DNA of 64,000 nucleotides from an uncultured Pelagibacteraceae bacterium (GTDB taxonomy: Bacteria; Pseudomonadota; Alphaproteobacteria; Pelagibacterales; Pelagibacteraceae): assembly GCA_902549785.1 (NCBI GenBank), contig CACCWT010000001.1:1-64000 (forward strand), given 5' to 3'. Below the pieces are notes generated by a model that was not told where the DNA came from, ran no database searches, and saw nothing but the letters and a program-made list of their open reading frames with translations. The position numbers and the translations under genes are program-made. Positions 37,126-45,395 of the stretch are shown here, one piece after another (position 1 is the first letter of the stretch; each line of letters opens with the position of its first letter).

Positions 37126-37953
37126 TTAGTTTGGATGATCACCCTCGACTGCAATCCTGTCCATAACTCTTTCATGGCCCAATCCTCTGCCAGGAAAAAA
37201 ATCAGTCAAACCTTGGTGAAGGGTGCTTCTATTGTCCCAAATTGCTACAGCATTTTCAGTCCATTTAAACCTGCATGTAAAATCAAGTCTTTCTTGATGT
37301 AAAAATATTTCATTTAAAATATCTGAACTTTCATTTTCATCTAAATCTAAAATTCTTTTTGTATACATTGAATTTACATACAAAATTTTTTTTCCTGTTT
37401 CAGGATGAGTTCTAACTACTGGATGGGAATTTGAATATTCATCTAGATTACCATTACCTTCCATTTCCTTATATGCATCAACAAATGCTGCTGCTCCTAA
37501 AGAGCTATGAATGGCTCTCTTATCATTAACCTTATCTTTAATTTTGTCGCTTAATGTATCGTAAGCGATTTCCATATTAGAAAACATTGTATCTCCACCA
37601 ACTGGTGGAACTTTAATTGATCTTAAGATAATTACTTTTGTTGGTTTAGGATTATAGCTTACATCAGTATGCCAAGTTTCACCCCATTGTCTCTTTTCTT
37701 CCGGAGCTTTGATTATTCTTAATATTTCAGGATAATCTTTTCTTCCTTTAACATAAATGTGTCTTTCTAATGGACCAAAATGTTTTGCTAAATTAATCTG
37801 TTCTTCCGATGTAATATCTTGATCTCTAAAGAAAAGAGCTTTGTGTTCTAATAATAGATTATTTATCTTCTTCCAATTTTCTAAAGTGCTATCTTTTAAA
37901 TCGATGCCATTTACTTCTGCACCTAATGCCCCTGATATTAATTTAATTTCCAT
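37126..37953 (-). CDS. TauD/TfdA-family 2-oxoglutarate/Fe(II) dioxygenase
   Basis: Dioxygenase of 275 aa with iron ligands H95 and D97 (ETWHTDVSY), distal H246 (RSTLHQG) and the 2-oxoglutarate-binding Arg region GHERVMDRI (R262). Length and motif spacing match TauD/TfdA. Known family substrates include taurine, other sulfonates, phenoxyacids and alkylamines. It stands between the thioesterase and the choline-dehydrogenase-like gene with gaps of three and zero bases. It is distinct from the gamma-butyrobetaine dioxygenase at 46536, so it probably hydroxylates another compound. Confidence 0.88.
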   Translation of the reverse strand: MEIKLISGALGAEVNGIDLKDSTLENWKKINNLLLEHKALFFRDQDITSEEQINLAKHFGPLERHIYVKGRKDYPEILRIIKAPEEKRQWGETWHTDVSYNPKPTKVIILRSIKVPPVGGDTMFSNMEIAYDTLSDKIKDKVNDKRAIHSSLGAAAFVDAYKEMEGNGNLDEYSNSHPVVRTHPETGKKILYVNSMYTKRILDLDENESSDILNEIFLHQERLDFTCRFKWTENAVAIWDNRSTLHQGLTDFFPGRGLGHERVMDRIAVEGDHPN

Positions 37954-37956
37954 TGT

Positions 37957-38424
37957 TTATTTTTTTAACCTACCAGATAATTCTAAATTTTCAGACTTAA
38001 AACTTGGTTTATTTTCATTAATAAATTCACCCATTATTTTTAGCTTATCTTCCTCGAATTCAGTAACCTTTCTTTTTCCCAAGTCAATATAAAGGGATAA
38101 ACTCTCCATAGTGGCAGCAAGAGTTTTAGTCTCCTTTTCATACATCTCGCATTTTAAATGTAATCTTTTTTTGTCATGATCAAAATGTGTGCAATATACC
38201 TCTACTTCTTGATTTTCTTTAACTTCATTATCGTAAGTGGTTCTGGTTTCAACAACCATAGTGCTTCTCAGATTTGATTTTGCATTTTCGCCACCCATTT
38301 GAAATTTATTAAGCATTGTTTCCCATGCTTGATCAAAGATTAAGATATAATAAGCCATATTCATATGTTCATTATAATCTGTCCACTCTTTGATTATTTT
38401 TCTGGTTGCAAGATGATATGACAT
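37957..38424 (-). CDS. cdhB: Betainyl-CoA thioesterase (hotdog fold)
   Basis: Hotdog-fold thioesterase of 155 aa that would hydrolyse betainyl-CoA to glycine betaine. The catalytic Asp lies in WTDYNEHMNMAYY (D16). The protein matches, along its length, the thioesterase domain that is fused to the C-terminus of L-carnitine dehydrogenases in rhizobia (VDYNGHM, then a VETR/VETH-type strand, then KKRLHL/EKRIHF). Here it is a separate gene, 2.5 kb from the dehydrogenase at 40937 and transcribed divergently. Substrate assignment rests on this resemblance and the neighbourhood. Confidence 0.78.
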   Translation of the reverse strand: MSYHLATRKIIKEWTDYNEHMNMAYYILIFDQAWETMLNKFQMGGENAKSNLRSTMVVETRTTYDNEVKENQEVEVYCTHFDHDKKRLHLKCEMYEKETKTLAATMESLSLYIDLGKRKVTEFEEDKLKIMGEFINENKPSFKSENLELSGRLKK

Positions 38425-38426
38425 TT

Positions 38427-39287
38427 TTAACTTTTATTAATTTTATCAGCTATTAGTATTTTTCTTTTCATTTCTCTTAGGACAGGTTTTTCAATTAGTT
38501 TTCCATCTATAACTACTAAACCTGTATTTGAGTTATTAAATTCCTCTAATATTTTTTTTGCCTTAGTAATTTCATCTTTTGGAGGTGTAAATACCTCATT
38601 TAAAATTTGAATTTGTTTTGGATGAATAGAGCCTTTTCCAGTAAATCCAAGATTTCTAACTTGTTCGGCTTCTTTTCTCATTCCATCCATGTTTTCTAAA
38701 TCTAAATAAGGCACATCTATAACATCTACACCGACACTAGCTCCTGCATGAACCAACTTTGATCTTGCATGAACTAGATTTTCCCATTTATTTTCAACTC
38801 TAAGTTCTGCTGCCATATCAACTCCACCAAAATACAAAGCTACTATTCTCTTGCTAGCATGAGCAATATTATAAATATTTTCTAAAGCTTCATTTGTTTC
38901 CATAATAACATGAAGATCGGTATCTAAATTACAGTCTGTAAGTAGATCGTCTATAAATGTTATTTCATCTGGTGTTTTAACTTTTGGTAACATAATAGCC
39001 TTTAGATTTACTTTGCTTGAGATAAAAGCTTCTAGATCTAAAAGACCAAATTTAGTTCTTTGATTATTAAACCTCACAACCAGTTCTACATCATTTTTAA
39101 CTTCGAGCGTTTTAAGAGCTTCTATAGTATTTTTTCGTGCTTGTTCTTTGTCATTTATTGCTATCCCATCTTCTAATTCAATACAAACCATATCAGCACC
39201 TGATGCAATCGCTTTTGGAAACATTTCAGGGTGAAGCCCCGGTGTAAATATAAAACTTCTTCTTACTTTTAATTTATCTAAGTCCAT
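38427..39287 (-). CDS. HpcH/HpaI-family (CitE-like) aldolase/lyase
   Basis: Mg-dependent C-C lyase of the CitE/malyl-CoA lyase group, 286 aa. Metal and substrate elements are recognisable: CIELEDGIA (near residue 35), RFNNQRT, AIMLPKVKT, HVIMETNEALENI and GSIHPKQI near 221. Family members cleave citramalyl-, malyl- or beta-methylmalyl-CoA, or act as thioesterases. No citrate lyase alpha or gamma subunits are present, so it is the stand-alone type. It lies one base after the class II aldolase gene and two before the thioesterase gene. Confidence 0.85.
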   Translation of the reverse strand: MDLDKLKVRRSFIFTPGLHPEMFPKAIASGADMVCIELEDGIAINDKEQARKNTIEALKTLEVKNDVELVVRFNNQRTKFGLLDLEAFISSKVNLKAIMLPKVKTPDEITFIDDLLTDCNLDTDLHVIMETNEALENIYNIAHASKRIVALYFGGVDMAAELRVENKWENLVHARSKLVHAGASVGVDVIDVPYLDLENMDGMRKEAEQVRNLGFTGKGSIHPKQIQILNEVFTPPKDEITKAKKILEEFNNSNTGLVVIDGKLIEKPVLREMKRKILIADKINKS

Positions 39288-39288
39288 C

Positions 39289-40014
39289 TTAATTTTTATA
39301 ATCTGGCTCTTCTTTATCTAAAATGATCCTTATTTGAGATAAAAATAAATTTGCGAAATCTGTGGGAAAATTTTCATGTTCCTCTGCAGTTTTTTCTGCA
39401 ATTTCATGGCTTACAACATTAAGTTCCTGGTTTGTTGATAGAGCTGTAAGATATGTTTCTGCTGCTCTCTCAAAATAATAAAGAGAGTTAAAACCTTCAG
39501 CCACTGTTCTTCCTGTGGTTAAAATTCCATGATTTGCAAGTAACATGTGTTGTTTGTTTCCTAAAGCATTTGCCATCTTAATAGACTCTTCTTCTAGTCC
39601 TAGACCTCCAAATTCTTTGAATGCAGATACTCTATTGTAAAACATCATTGTATTTTGATCGATAGGTTTCATAACAGGATCTTTAAGAGTGGAGAGGGCG
39701 GTTGCATATTTTGAGTGAACATGAAAAATGCATCTTGCATGTGGTGCTTTTTCATGTATCGCGCTATGTATATATAGAGCTGTTGGATCAATTATGTCTG
39801 GTTTATTTTTTAGTTCTTCCTTATTTTCTTTAGTTACCAAGATTAAATCACTTGCCTTCATATTACTAAAATGAATGCCTGCCTTATTTACGTAAAAATC
39901 AGAGGAGTCAGGGACGCATGCACTAAAATGGTTTGCAACACCCTCGTGCATATTTAGTCTTGCTGTCCATCTAAAAGTAGCAGCTAATTCTTTCTGTAAT
40001 TCAGATATTTCCAT
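39289..40014 (-). CDS. Class II aldolase/adducin family protein
   Basis: Zinc-dependent aldolase-fold protein of 241 aa. The metal-binding HxH lies in CIFHVHSKYAT (near residue 136) and a third His in LLANHGIL. The N-terminal GVANHFSACVPD replaces the G(N/T)xSxR phosphate loop of sugar-phosphate aldolases, so a non-phosphorylated substrate or decarboxylase activity is likelier. It is the first gene of a seven-gene minus-strand operon (40014 down to 33586), divergent from the keto-acid cleavage gene across only 35 bases. Confidence 0.85.
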   Translation of the reverse strand: MEISELQKELAATFRWTARLNMHEGVANHFSACVPDSSDFYVNKAGIHFSNMKASDLILVTKENKEELKNKPDIIDPTALYIHSAIHEKAPHARCIFHVHSKYATALSTLKDPVMKPIDQNTMMFYNRVSAFKEFGGLGLEEESIKMANALGNKQHMLLANHGILTTGRTVAEGFNSLYYFERAAETYLTALSTNQELNVVSHEIAEKTAEEHENFPTDFANLFLSQIRIILDKEEPDYKN

Positions 40015-40049
40015 TTGTATGAATTTAAAATATAGTTGAAAAATAAATT
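40015..40049. promoter_or_regulatory. Very short divergent promoter region
   Basis: Only 35 bases separate the start codons of the class II aldolase gene (minus) and the beta-keto-acid cleavage gene (plus). The stretch is almost pure A/T with no recognisable ribosome site for either gene. Both promoters must therefore overlap each other or the opposite coding sequence, and one transcript may be nearly leaderless. Confidence 0.4.
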
Positions 40050-40937
40050 ATGAACAATAACGTTTTTATCTCATGCGCAGTTACTGGGTCTGGAGATACT
40101 GCAAGCAAACATCCTGATTTACCAAAAACTCCTGAGCAAATAGCTAAATCCGCAATAGAAGCAGCAAAGGCAGGAGCTGCAATAGCTCATATTCATGTAA
40201 GAGAAGAGGACGGTACGCCAAGCAGAAGACTGGAATTATATAAAGAAGTAGTAGATAGAATTAGATCAAGCGAAACAGATGTCATTTTAAATTTAACAAC
40301 TGGGATGGGTGGAGATTTAGACATTGGTCAAGGTAAAAATCCACTAGAGTTTGGTCCAATGACTGATATGGCAAATGTAATGGAAAGAATAGCTAATGCA
40401 GAACAATTTTTACCCGAAATTTGTACTTTAGATGCTGGTACATTAAATTTTGGAGACGGTTCTGTAATTACAGTTAATACACCAAATGATTTGAGAAAGG
40501 CTGCAAAAAAATTACAAGAAATTAAAGTTAAACCAGAAATAGAGGCATTTGATTTAGGAAATATGTGGTTTGGATCGCAATTGTACAAAGAAGGTTTACT
40601 TGATGATCCACCAATGTTTCAAATGTGTTTAGGTATTCCTTGGGGAGCTCCTGCTACCCCATTAGCAATGCAAGCCATGAAAGACATAATGCCTAAAGAA
40701 GGAGTGTGGTCAGGTTTTGCAATTTCAAAAAACGAAATGCCATTTGTAGCTCAAACAGTTGTAATGGGAGGAAACCCAAGAGTAGGTTTGGAGGATAACT
40801 TATATTTATCAAAAGGCAAACTAGCAACAAATGCTCAATTAGTAGAGAAAGCAATAAGGATAGTTACAGATCTTGGAGCATCAATAATGACAGCAGAGGA
40901 AACTAGGACAAAACTTAAGCTTGTTAAACACAAGTAA
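40050..40937 (+). CDS. cdhC: Beta-keto acid cleavage enzyme (DUF849/BKACE), probable 3-dehydrocarnitine cleavage
   Basis: Zn-dependent Claisen-type enzyme (295 aa) that transfers acetyl-CoA onto a beta-keto acid; with 3-dehydrocarnitine it yields acetoacetate and betainyl-CoA. The metal motif HIHVREEDG (near residue 47), the N-terminal SCAVTGSGDT, the strand LNLTTGMGG and CTLDAGTLNFG are characteristic. The gene runs with a one-base overlap into a carnitine-dehydrogenase homologue, and a betainyl-CoA thioesterase gene is close by on the other strand, which picks dehydrocarnitine out of the family's many substrates. Confidence 0.85.
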   Translation: MNNNVFISCAVTGSGDTASKHPDLPKTPEQIAKSAIEAAKAGAAIAHIHVREEDGTPSRRLELYKEVVDRIRSSETDVILNLTTGMGGDLDIGQGKNPLEFGPMTDMANVMERIANAEQFLPEICTLDAGTLNFGDGSVITVNTPNDLRKAAKKLQEIKVKPEIEAFDLGNMWFGSQLYKEGLLDDPPMFQMCLGIPWGAPATPLAMQAMKDIMPKEGVWSGFAISKNEMPFVAQTVVMGGNPRVGLEDNLYLSKGKLATNAQLVEKAIRIVTDLGASIMTAEETRTKLKLVKHK

Positions 40938-41881
40938 TGTTAAATATTAAAAAAGTTGCTGTAGTTGGGACAGGTGTAATCGGAATAGGTTGGATTATAA
41001 GATTTCTAGCACATAATAAAATCGTTTATGCTTATGATAAAAATCTTAAACAAAAAAAAATTTTAATTAACGAAATCAAAAGAGCACTTCCATATGTAAA
41101 AAAACTTTTTAACAAAAAAAAAATAAATTTAAATAATTTAAAATTTTTCCTATCTTTAGAAGAAGCAGTTAAAGATGCTGATTTTATTCAAGAATGTGCA
41201 CCAGAAAATTATAATTTAAAAACTGTTTTAATAAGGGAAATTTCTAAAAGTTGCAAAAAAAATGTTTTAATTTCATCAAGTTCTTCAGGATTGTTGCCAT
41301 CAAAGATTTTTTCAAAATGTAAAAATATTCAGAGAGGTATTATTGGCCATCCATTCAATCCTGTATATTTGTTACCTTTGGTAGAAATAGTTCCTAGTAA
41401 AAAAACTAGTGAGAAATCTTTAAAAAATGCAAATAAATTTTATAAGTCAATTTCAATGAATCCGATACTTCTAAAAAAAGAATTACCTGGTTATTTATCT
41501 GATAGACTTCAAGAAGCTTTATGGAGAGAGGCGTTACATATTATTAATGAAGGATACGCTACAACTGAGGATTTAGATAGAGCCATAGAGGATGGTCCTG
41601 GTCTAAGATACTCTTTAATGGGAACATTTTTAACTTTCCATTTAGCAGGGGGAAAGGATGGAATGAAGCATATGTTAGAACAATTTGGGCCAGCACTAAA
41701 ACTTCCATGGACTAAGCTTAAAGCGCCAAAATTGTCAAAAAAACTCTCAGAAAGGCTGATTTCAGGTACAAAAAAACAAGCTAAAGGAAAATCAATTAAT
41801 CGACTTTCAAATATAAGAGATGAGTATTTAGTCAATTTACAACTATTTAGAAAAAAATATGAGAATAAAATTAGAAAATAG
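40937..41881 (+). CDS. cdhA: L-carnitine 3-dehydrogenase
   Basis: NAD-dependent oxidation of L-carnitine to 3-dehydrocarnitine; related to 3-hydroxyacyl-CoA dehydrogenases. The Rossmann motif is GTGVIG (residues 11-16). Segments recalled from rhizobial L-carnitine dehydrogenases are conserved: SSSSGLLPS, HPFNPVYLLPLVE (catalytic His near 139), RLQEALWREALHI, and AGGKDGMKHMLEQFGPALKLPWTK. At 314 aa it is the dehydrogenase domain only; the C-terminal thioesterase found fused in some bacteria is here the separate gene at 37957. Basic, lysine-rich composition. Confidence 0.87.
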   Translation: MLNIKKVAVVGTGVIGIGWIIRFLAHNKIVYAYDKNLKQKKILINEIKRALPYVKKLFNKKKINLNNLKFFLSLEEAVKDADFIQECAPENYNLKTVLIREISKSCKKNVLISSSSSGLLPSKIFSKCKNIQRGIIGHPFNPVYLLPLVEIVPSKKTSEKSLKNANKFYKSISMNPILLKKELPGYLSDRLQEALWREALHIINEGYATTEDLDRAIEDGPGLRYSLMGTFLTFHLAGGKDGMKHMLEQFGPALKLPWTKLKAPKLSKKLSERLISGTKKQAKGKSINRLSNIRDEYLVNLQLFRKKYENKIRK

Positions 41882-41917
41882 ATATCTTAAAAAAAATTAA
41901 AATGGTAAATTAAATAT

Positions 41918-42952
41918 ATGGACTTTAACCACTTCTTAACGAGCTACATGCCAGATACAAATGTTGGTTCGAAACAACATTTTAAAAATATGTTGGAAGA
42001 ATGTGTTGTTGCAGAGAAACTTGGTTATGCAACAGTATCAATTCCTGAACATCATTTAATAAATTTACTTATGATGCCATCCCCTTTGCAGATGGCTGTA
42101 AAAATTGCATCTATCACAAAAAATATTAAAATCACAACTGGAATAGTTGTTTTACCTCTTCACGATATGAGAACATATGCTGGTGAAGTCACAACAGCAG
42201 ATATTTTAACTGATGGCAGATTAATTTTAGGTGTTGGAAGAGGTGCTTTTGCTTGGGAGATGCAAAGATTAGGAACTCCCATAGAAAAATCAAAAGAAAA
42301 ATTTATAGAGTCACTCGAGGTTTTACAATTATTGTTAAAAAATAAAGAAGTTTCATATAAAGGTAAATTCTATGATTTTGAACCAATTACTATTATGCCT
42401 CGACCAATAAGTAATCCTGTACAAATGATGATAGCTGCTATGAATTTAGAAAGTATTAAAGATGCAGCATCAAGGGGATTTCATGTTCAATCAACAGTAT
42501 TGTCAGGTACTAAAGATCTTTTATTAAGTAGAGTGAATGCGTTTAAGGAAGGCTGTGCAAAGTTAGGAGAAGAGGGAAAACTACTAAAACTTTCTATGCA
42601 ACGTATGGCTTATTTAGCGAAAGATGAAAATGAAGCTAGAGAAAAAACAAAACTTGCTTACGAATATTACAAACGGTTTGATAATATGTTTACTGGTCCT
42701 GGTAAAGTAAATGAAGGAAATATCGAAGCTTTGCCTAGAAAACAAACTTTAGATGAATTAAAAGAAAATCTTTTGATCTGTCCTCTGAATGAGATGATTG
42801 ATAAGTTAAGTGTCTATGCCGAGGCTGGAGTTGATGAGATTATTCTTAGTTCAAGTTTTGGCCAATCACAAAAAGATTTAATAGAGTCGATGCATAGAAT
42901 TGGTGAAAATGTAATTCCATACTTTAAAAAATCAAACATACAAGTAGCATAA
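41918..42952 (+). CDS. Luciferase-like (LLM) flavin-dependent monooxygenase, second
   Basis: FMN-dependent monooxygenase of the luciferase fold, 344 aa. Recognised by VSIPEHHL (near residue 40), ITKNIKITTGIVVLPLHDMRTYAGEVTTADILTDGRLILGVGRGAF (65-110) and the C-terminal AEAGVDEIILSSSFG. It differs in length from the monooxygenase at 32315 but, like it, is associated with a related alpha/beta hydrolase (six bases downstream). It follows the carnitine dehydrogenase gene by 36 bases, so co-transcription is likely. Substrate unknown. Confidence 0.86.
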   Translation: MDFNHFLTSYMPDTNVGSKQHFKNMLEECVVAEKLGYATVSIPEHHLINLLMMPSPLQMAVKIASITKNIKITTGIVVLPLHDMRTYAGEVTTADILTDGRLILGVGRGAFAWEMQRLGTPIEKSKEKFIESLEVLQLLLKNKEVSYKGKFYDFEPITIMPRPISNPVQMMIAAMNLESIKDAASRGFHVQSTVLSGTKDLLLSRVNAFKEGCAKLGEEGKLLKLSMQRMAYLAKDENEAREKTKLAYEYYKRFDNMFTGPGKVNEGNIEALPRKQTLDELKENLLICPLNEMIDKLSVYAEAGVDEIILSSSFGQSQKDLIESMHRIGENVIPYFKKSNIQVA

Positions 42953-42958
42953 ATATCT

Positions 42959-43729
42959 ATGAGTATCATAGATTGTAATTATTCAGTAACAGGATCAGGA
43001 CCTGCAATTTTTTTTACCCATGGAGTAGGAGGAGCAGAGGATGCATGGAGGTTCATAGTTCCAAAACTCAAAGATAAGTTCACAGTTGTAACTTATGATT
43101 TAAGAGGCCATGGAAAATCACCCGCAAGTAATAAAGATTTTAATCTAGATGATCTTGTTTTAGATCTTGAGAGAGTTAGAGAAAGAACAGGTATAGAAAA
43201 AGCGCATTTTATGGGGCATTCTCTAGGAGGTATGATTGCTCCTGCTTATGCAAGAAAATTTCCTGACAGAGTAATTTCAGTAGGTTTATTATCAACGGTG
43301 GCAGGAAGATCTGATGATGATAAACAAAAAGTGTGGAATGTTATTTCTGATTTAAAAAATAAAGGTGTTGAACAAACTTTAAAAAATTTAACCACGAGGT
43401 GGTTTACAGATGACTTCATTGAAAAAAATCCTGATCTTGTATCAAGAAGATTAAAACAAGTTATAGATACTGACAAAGATGTTTTTATCAATGTATTTAA
43501 AATTTATGCAGAAACTGAGATGATTTCATGGTTAAAAGAAATTAAGAAGCCATGCTTATTTATGACAGGAGAAAATGACGGAGGTTGTACACCTTCTCAC
43601 AATGAAAGAATGTCAAATGAGACTGAAATTTCTAAATTGGTTATAATACCAAAGGTAAAACACTCTTTTTTGATAGAGGCTCCTGAGCAAATAAAAAATC
43701 ACTTATTAGAATTTATTGAAAATTTATAA
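42959..43729 (+). CDS. Alpha/beta hydrolase, paralogue of the 29261 gene
   Basis: Alpha/beta hydrolase of 256 aa with HGVGG (near residue 21), nucleophile elbow GHSLGGM (S88) and C-terminal His in VKHSFLIEAPEQI. The 3-oxoadipate enol-lactonase/RutD-like group is the closest I recognise. A shared cap motif (RWFTDDFIEKNPD) links it to the hydrolase at 29261. It closes the plus-strand operon keto-acid cleavage enzyme, carnitine dehydrogenase, monooxygenase, hydrolase, and converges with an SDR gene across four bases. Confidence 0.82.
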   Translation: MSIIDCNYSVTGSGPAIFFTHGVGGAEDAWRFIVPKLKDKFTVVTYDLRGHGKSPASNKDFNLDDLVLDLERVRERTGIEKAHFMGHSLGGMIAPAYARKFPDRVISVGLLSTVAGRSDDDKQKVWNVISDLKNKGVEQTLKNLTTRWFTDDFIEKNPDLVSRRLKQVIDTDKDVFINVFKIYAETEMISWLKEIKKPCLFMTGENDGGCTPSHNERMSNETEISKLVIIPKVKHSFLIEAPEQIKNHLLEFIENL

Positions 43730-43733
43730 AAAC

Positions 43734-44519
43734 TTAATGCATTCTTAAAGTGTTACCATCAACACCAACTACTTGACCAGAAATTCTAGAAGACTCATCA
43801 GAAATTAAATAGCAACACATTTTACCAATATCTTTCTCGTAAACCCAAGTATTAAGAGAAGTCATAGAAACAAATTCACTTTCCACAGCTTTCTTAGAAA
43901 TTTTTAAAAATTTTGCTTTATCTCTGATTACTCTACCCATTCTGTCTCCTTTGACAGTTCCTGGACATATTGCATTTACTCTAATTTTAAACTTTCCTAA
44001 TTCCATTGCTAAAGTTTTTGTCATCCCTACAACTGCCCATTTACTTGCTGAGTATGGAGACCTTAATGGAAATCCAAATATACCTGCTGTAGAGGATAGA
44101 TTAACTACAGATCCACCTTTATTTTTTTTTAACATCGGAATTGCTAATTTTGAAAAAATAAAATGACTAATTACATTTATTTTTAATGTTTGTTCCCAAT
44201 CTTTTGTCTTAAGTTTTTCCATAGTTCCAGTTGGACCTGCTACTCCAACATTATTAATTAGAGCATCAATTTTTTGTGTTTTTTTTTTAATTTCTTTAAA
44301 AAAATTAATCACATCATTTTCATTTGAAGCATCGCAATGAAAACTAAACAATCTTTTATTATTTAATGGATGTTTTTTTAATTTATTTACTGATTTTAGA
44401 TCTATGTCACACAAAAATACTTTTGCACCTTTTTCAAGACACTCTTTTGCTGTCGCCCAACCAATTCCTGTAGCACCAGCAGAAATAATTATTTTTTTAC
44501 TTTTAAAATTGTATGACAT
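43734..44519 (-). CDS. Short-chain dehydrogenase/reductase (SDR)
   Basis: Classical SDR, 261 aa, NAD(P)-dependent alcohol/ketone interconversion. The nucleotide motif is GATGIG (residues 15-20), the NN(V/A)G is INNVGVAG, and the catalytic triad is Ser 142/143, Tyr156 and Lys160 (YSASK). The C-terminus SSRISGQVVGVDGNTLRMH fits quinonoid fold SDRs. It lies eight bases after the PhyH-type hydroxylase gene, which suggests sequential hydroxylation and oxidation of one substrate. Confidence 0.88.
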   Translation of the reverse strand: MSYNFKSKKIIISAGATGIGWATAKECLEKGAKVFLCDIDLKSVNKLKKHPLNNKRLFSFHCDASNENDVINFFKEIKKKTQKIDALINNVGVAGPTGTMEKLKTKDWEQTLKINVISHFIFSKLAIPMLKKNKGGSVVNLSSTAGIFGFPLRSPYSASKWAVVGMTKTLAMELGKFKIRVNAICPGTVKGDRMGRVIRDKAKFLKISKKAVESEFVSMTSLNTWVYEKDIGKMCCYLISDESSRISGQVVGVDGNTLRMH

Positions 44520-44527
44520 TAATAAAT

Positions 44528-45379
44528 TTAGTCGGTTAAACCATCAGATCTAACTTTATTTCTTTCTATATGTATGGGCAACACCTTTCCATAAATTGCT
44601 TTAGAATGTTCAGGTGTATTTACTCTCCATGGATCTAATACATATGCTGGTATACACATGTAACGTGAGGTTTTTCCTATTATTTTGGTTACTCTATGCA
44701 TAGTAAATCGTCCTTTAAATATTTGTAAATCACCAGGTTTTAGTTCAAGTTGTTTAACTTTTGAACGATCTCCATCTAACACTTTTTTTACTTCATCAAA
44801 TCTTTCATTTCCTGGTTCTCTTATATTTGGACAATACTCAAATATCCCACCATGCTCTGGTTTTTGTATCATAAGACTTAAAGTAAATTCACAACTATCA
44901 AAATGCCAAGGCAATATACCATCAGGCTCCATTACATTATAAGCATGACAAGCTAAGGGATCAGCCCATCTATAAATTGGAGAAATTCCTAGACAAGCAG
45001 ATACAAATTCAAGTAATTCTTCTGTTTCGTAAAGAAATTTCATTTCCGAATCTTTTGCAAAACAATCAGAGTTTAGATATCCATTGTATCTGTTCATAAA
45101 TATTCTTTTTGGATGATCCTTAGGAAGAGAGGGGTCATCTTTTGCATAAAGATATGCATTAATACTTTCCTTGGACATGTAAACTTCATCTAGCTGTTGC
45201 TCTAATTCTTTTCTCATAACTGCTAAAGAATTTGGTAAAATAAAGTTTGGAATTACTGAACAACTATCATTTTCTAATTCTGCTTTACATTTTTCAATTA
45301 TTTTTTTTATTTTGTGAGATTGTAAGTCGTGAATAGGATATTTTTCTAAATCAACAATTTTGCTTAAGTTTTTTTCCAT
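44528..45379 (-). CDS. Phytanoyl-CoA dioxygenase (PhyH)-like 2-oxoglutarate/Fe(II) oxygenase
   Basis: PhyH-family oxygenase of 283 aa. Iron ligands are H159 and D161 (LPWHFDSCEF) and H228 (TMHRV), with an Arg near 239 for 2-oxoglutarate. Bacterial relatives hydroxylate small molecules such as ectoine or halogenate amino acids; here the metal Asp is present, so it is a hydroxylase rather than a halogenase. It is encoded between a betaine-transporter ATPase (16 bases before) and an SDR (eight bases after), so the substrate may be an imported quaternary amine or osmolyte (inference). Confidence 0.84.
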   Translation of the reverse strand: MEKNLSKIVDLEKYPIHDLQSHKIKKIIEKCKAELENDSCSVIPNFILPNSLAVMRKELEQQLDEVYMSKESINAYLYAKDDPSLPKDHPKRIFMNRYNGYLNSDCFAKDSEMKFLYETEELLEFVSACLGISPIYRWADPLACHAYNVMEPDGILPWHFDSCEFTLSLMIQKPEHGGIFEYCPNIREPGNERFDEVKKVLDGDRSKVKQLELKPGDLQIFKGRFTMHRVTKIIGKTSRYMCIPAYVLDPWRVNTPEHSKAIYGKVLPIHIERNKVRSDGLTD

Positions 45380-45395
45380 AACTGCACAATATAAA

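Noticed and set aside
37126..37953. TauD-type gene as trimethyllysine hydroxylase completing carnitine synthesis from trimethyllysine
   Set aside because: It lacks the N-terminal small domain of that enzyme, and no PLP-dependent hydroxytrimethyllysine aldolase gene is present in the window.
41509..41835. 108-codon minus-strand open frame within the carnitine dehydrogenase gene
   Set aside because: Antisense shadow; the plus-strand protein shows clear family motifs across the same bases.
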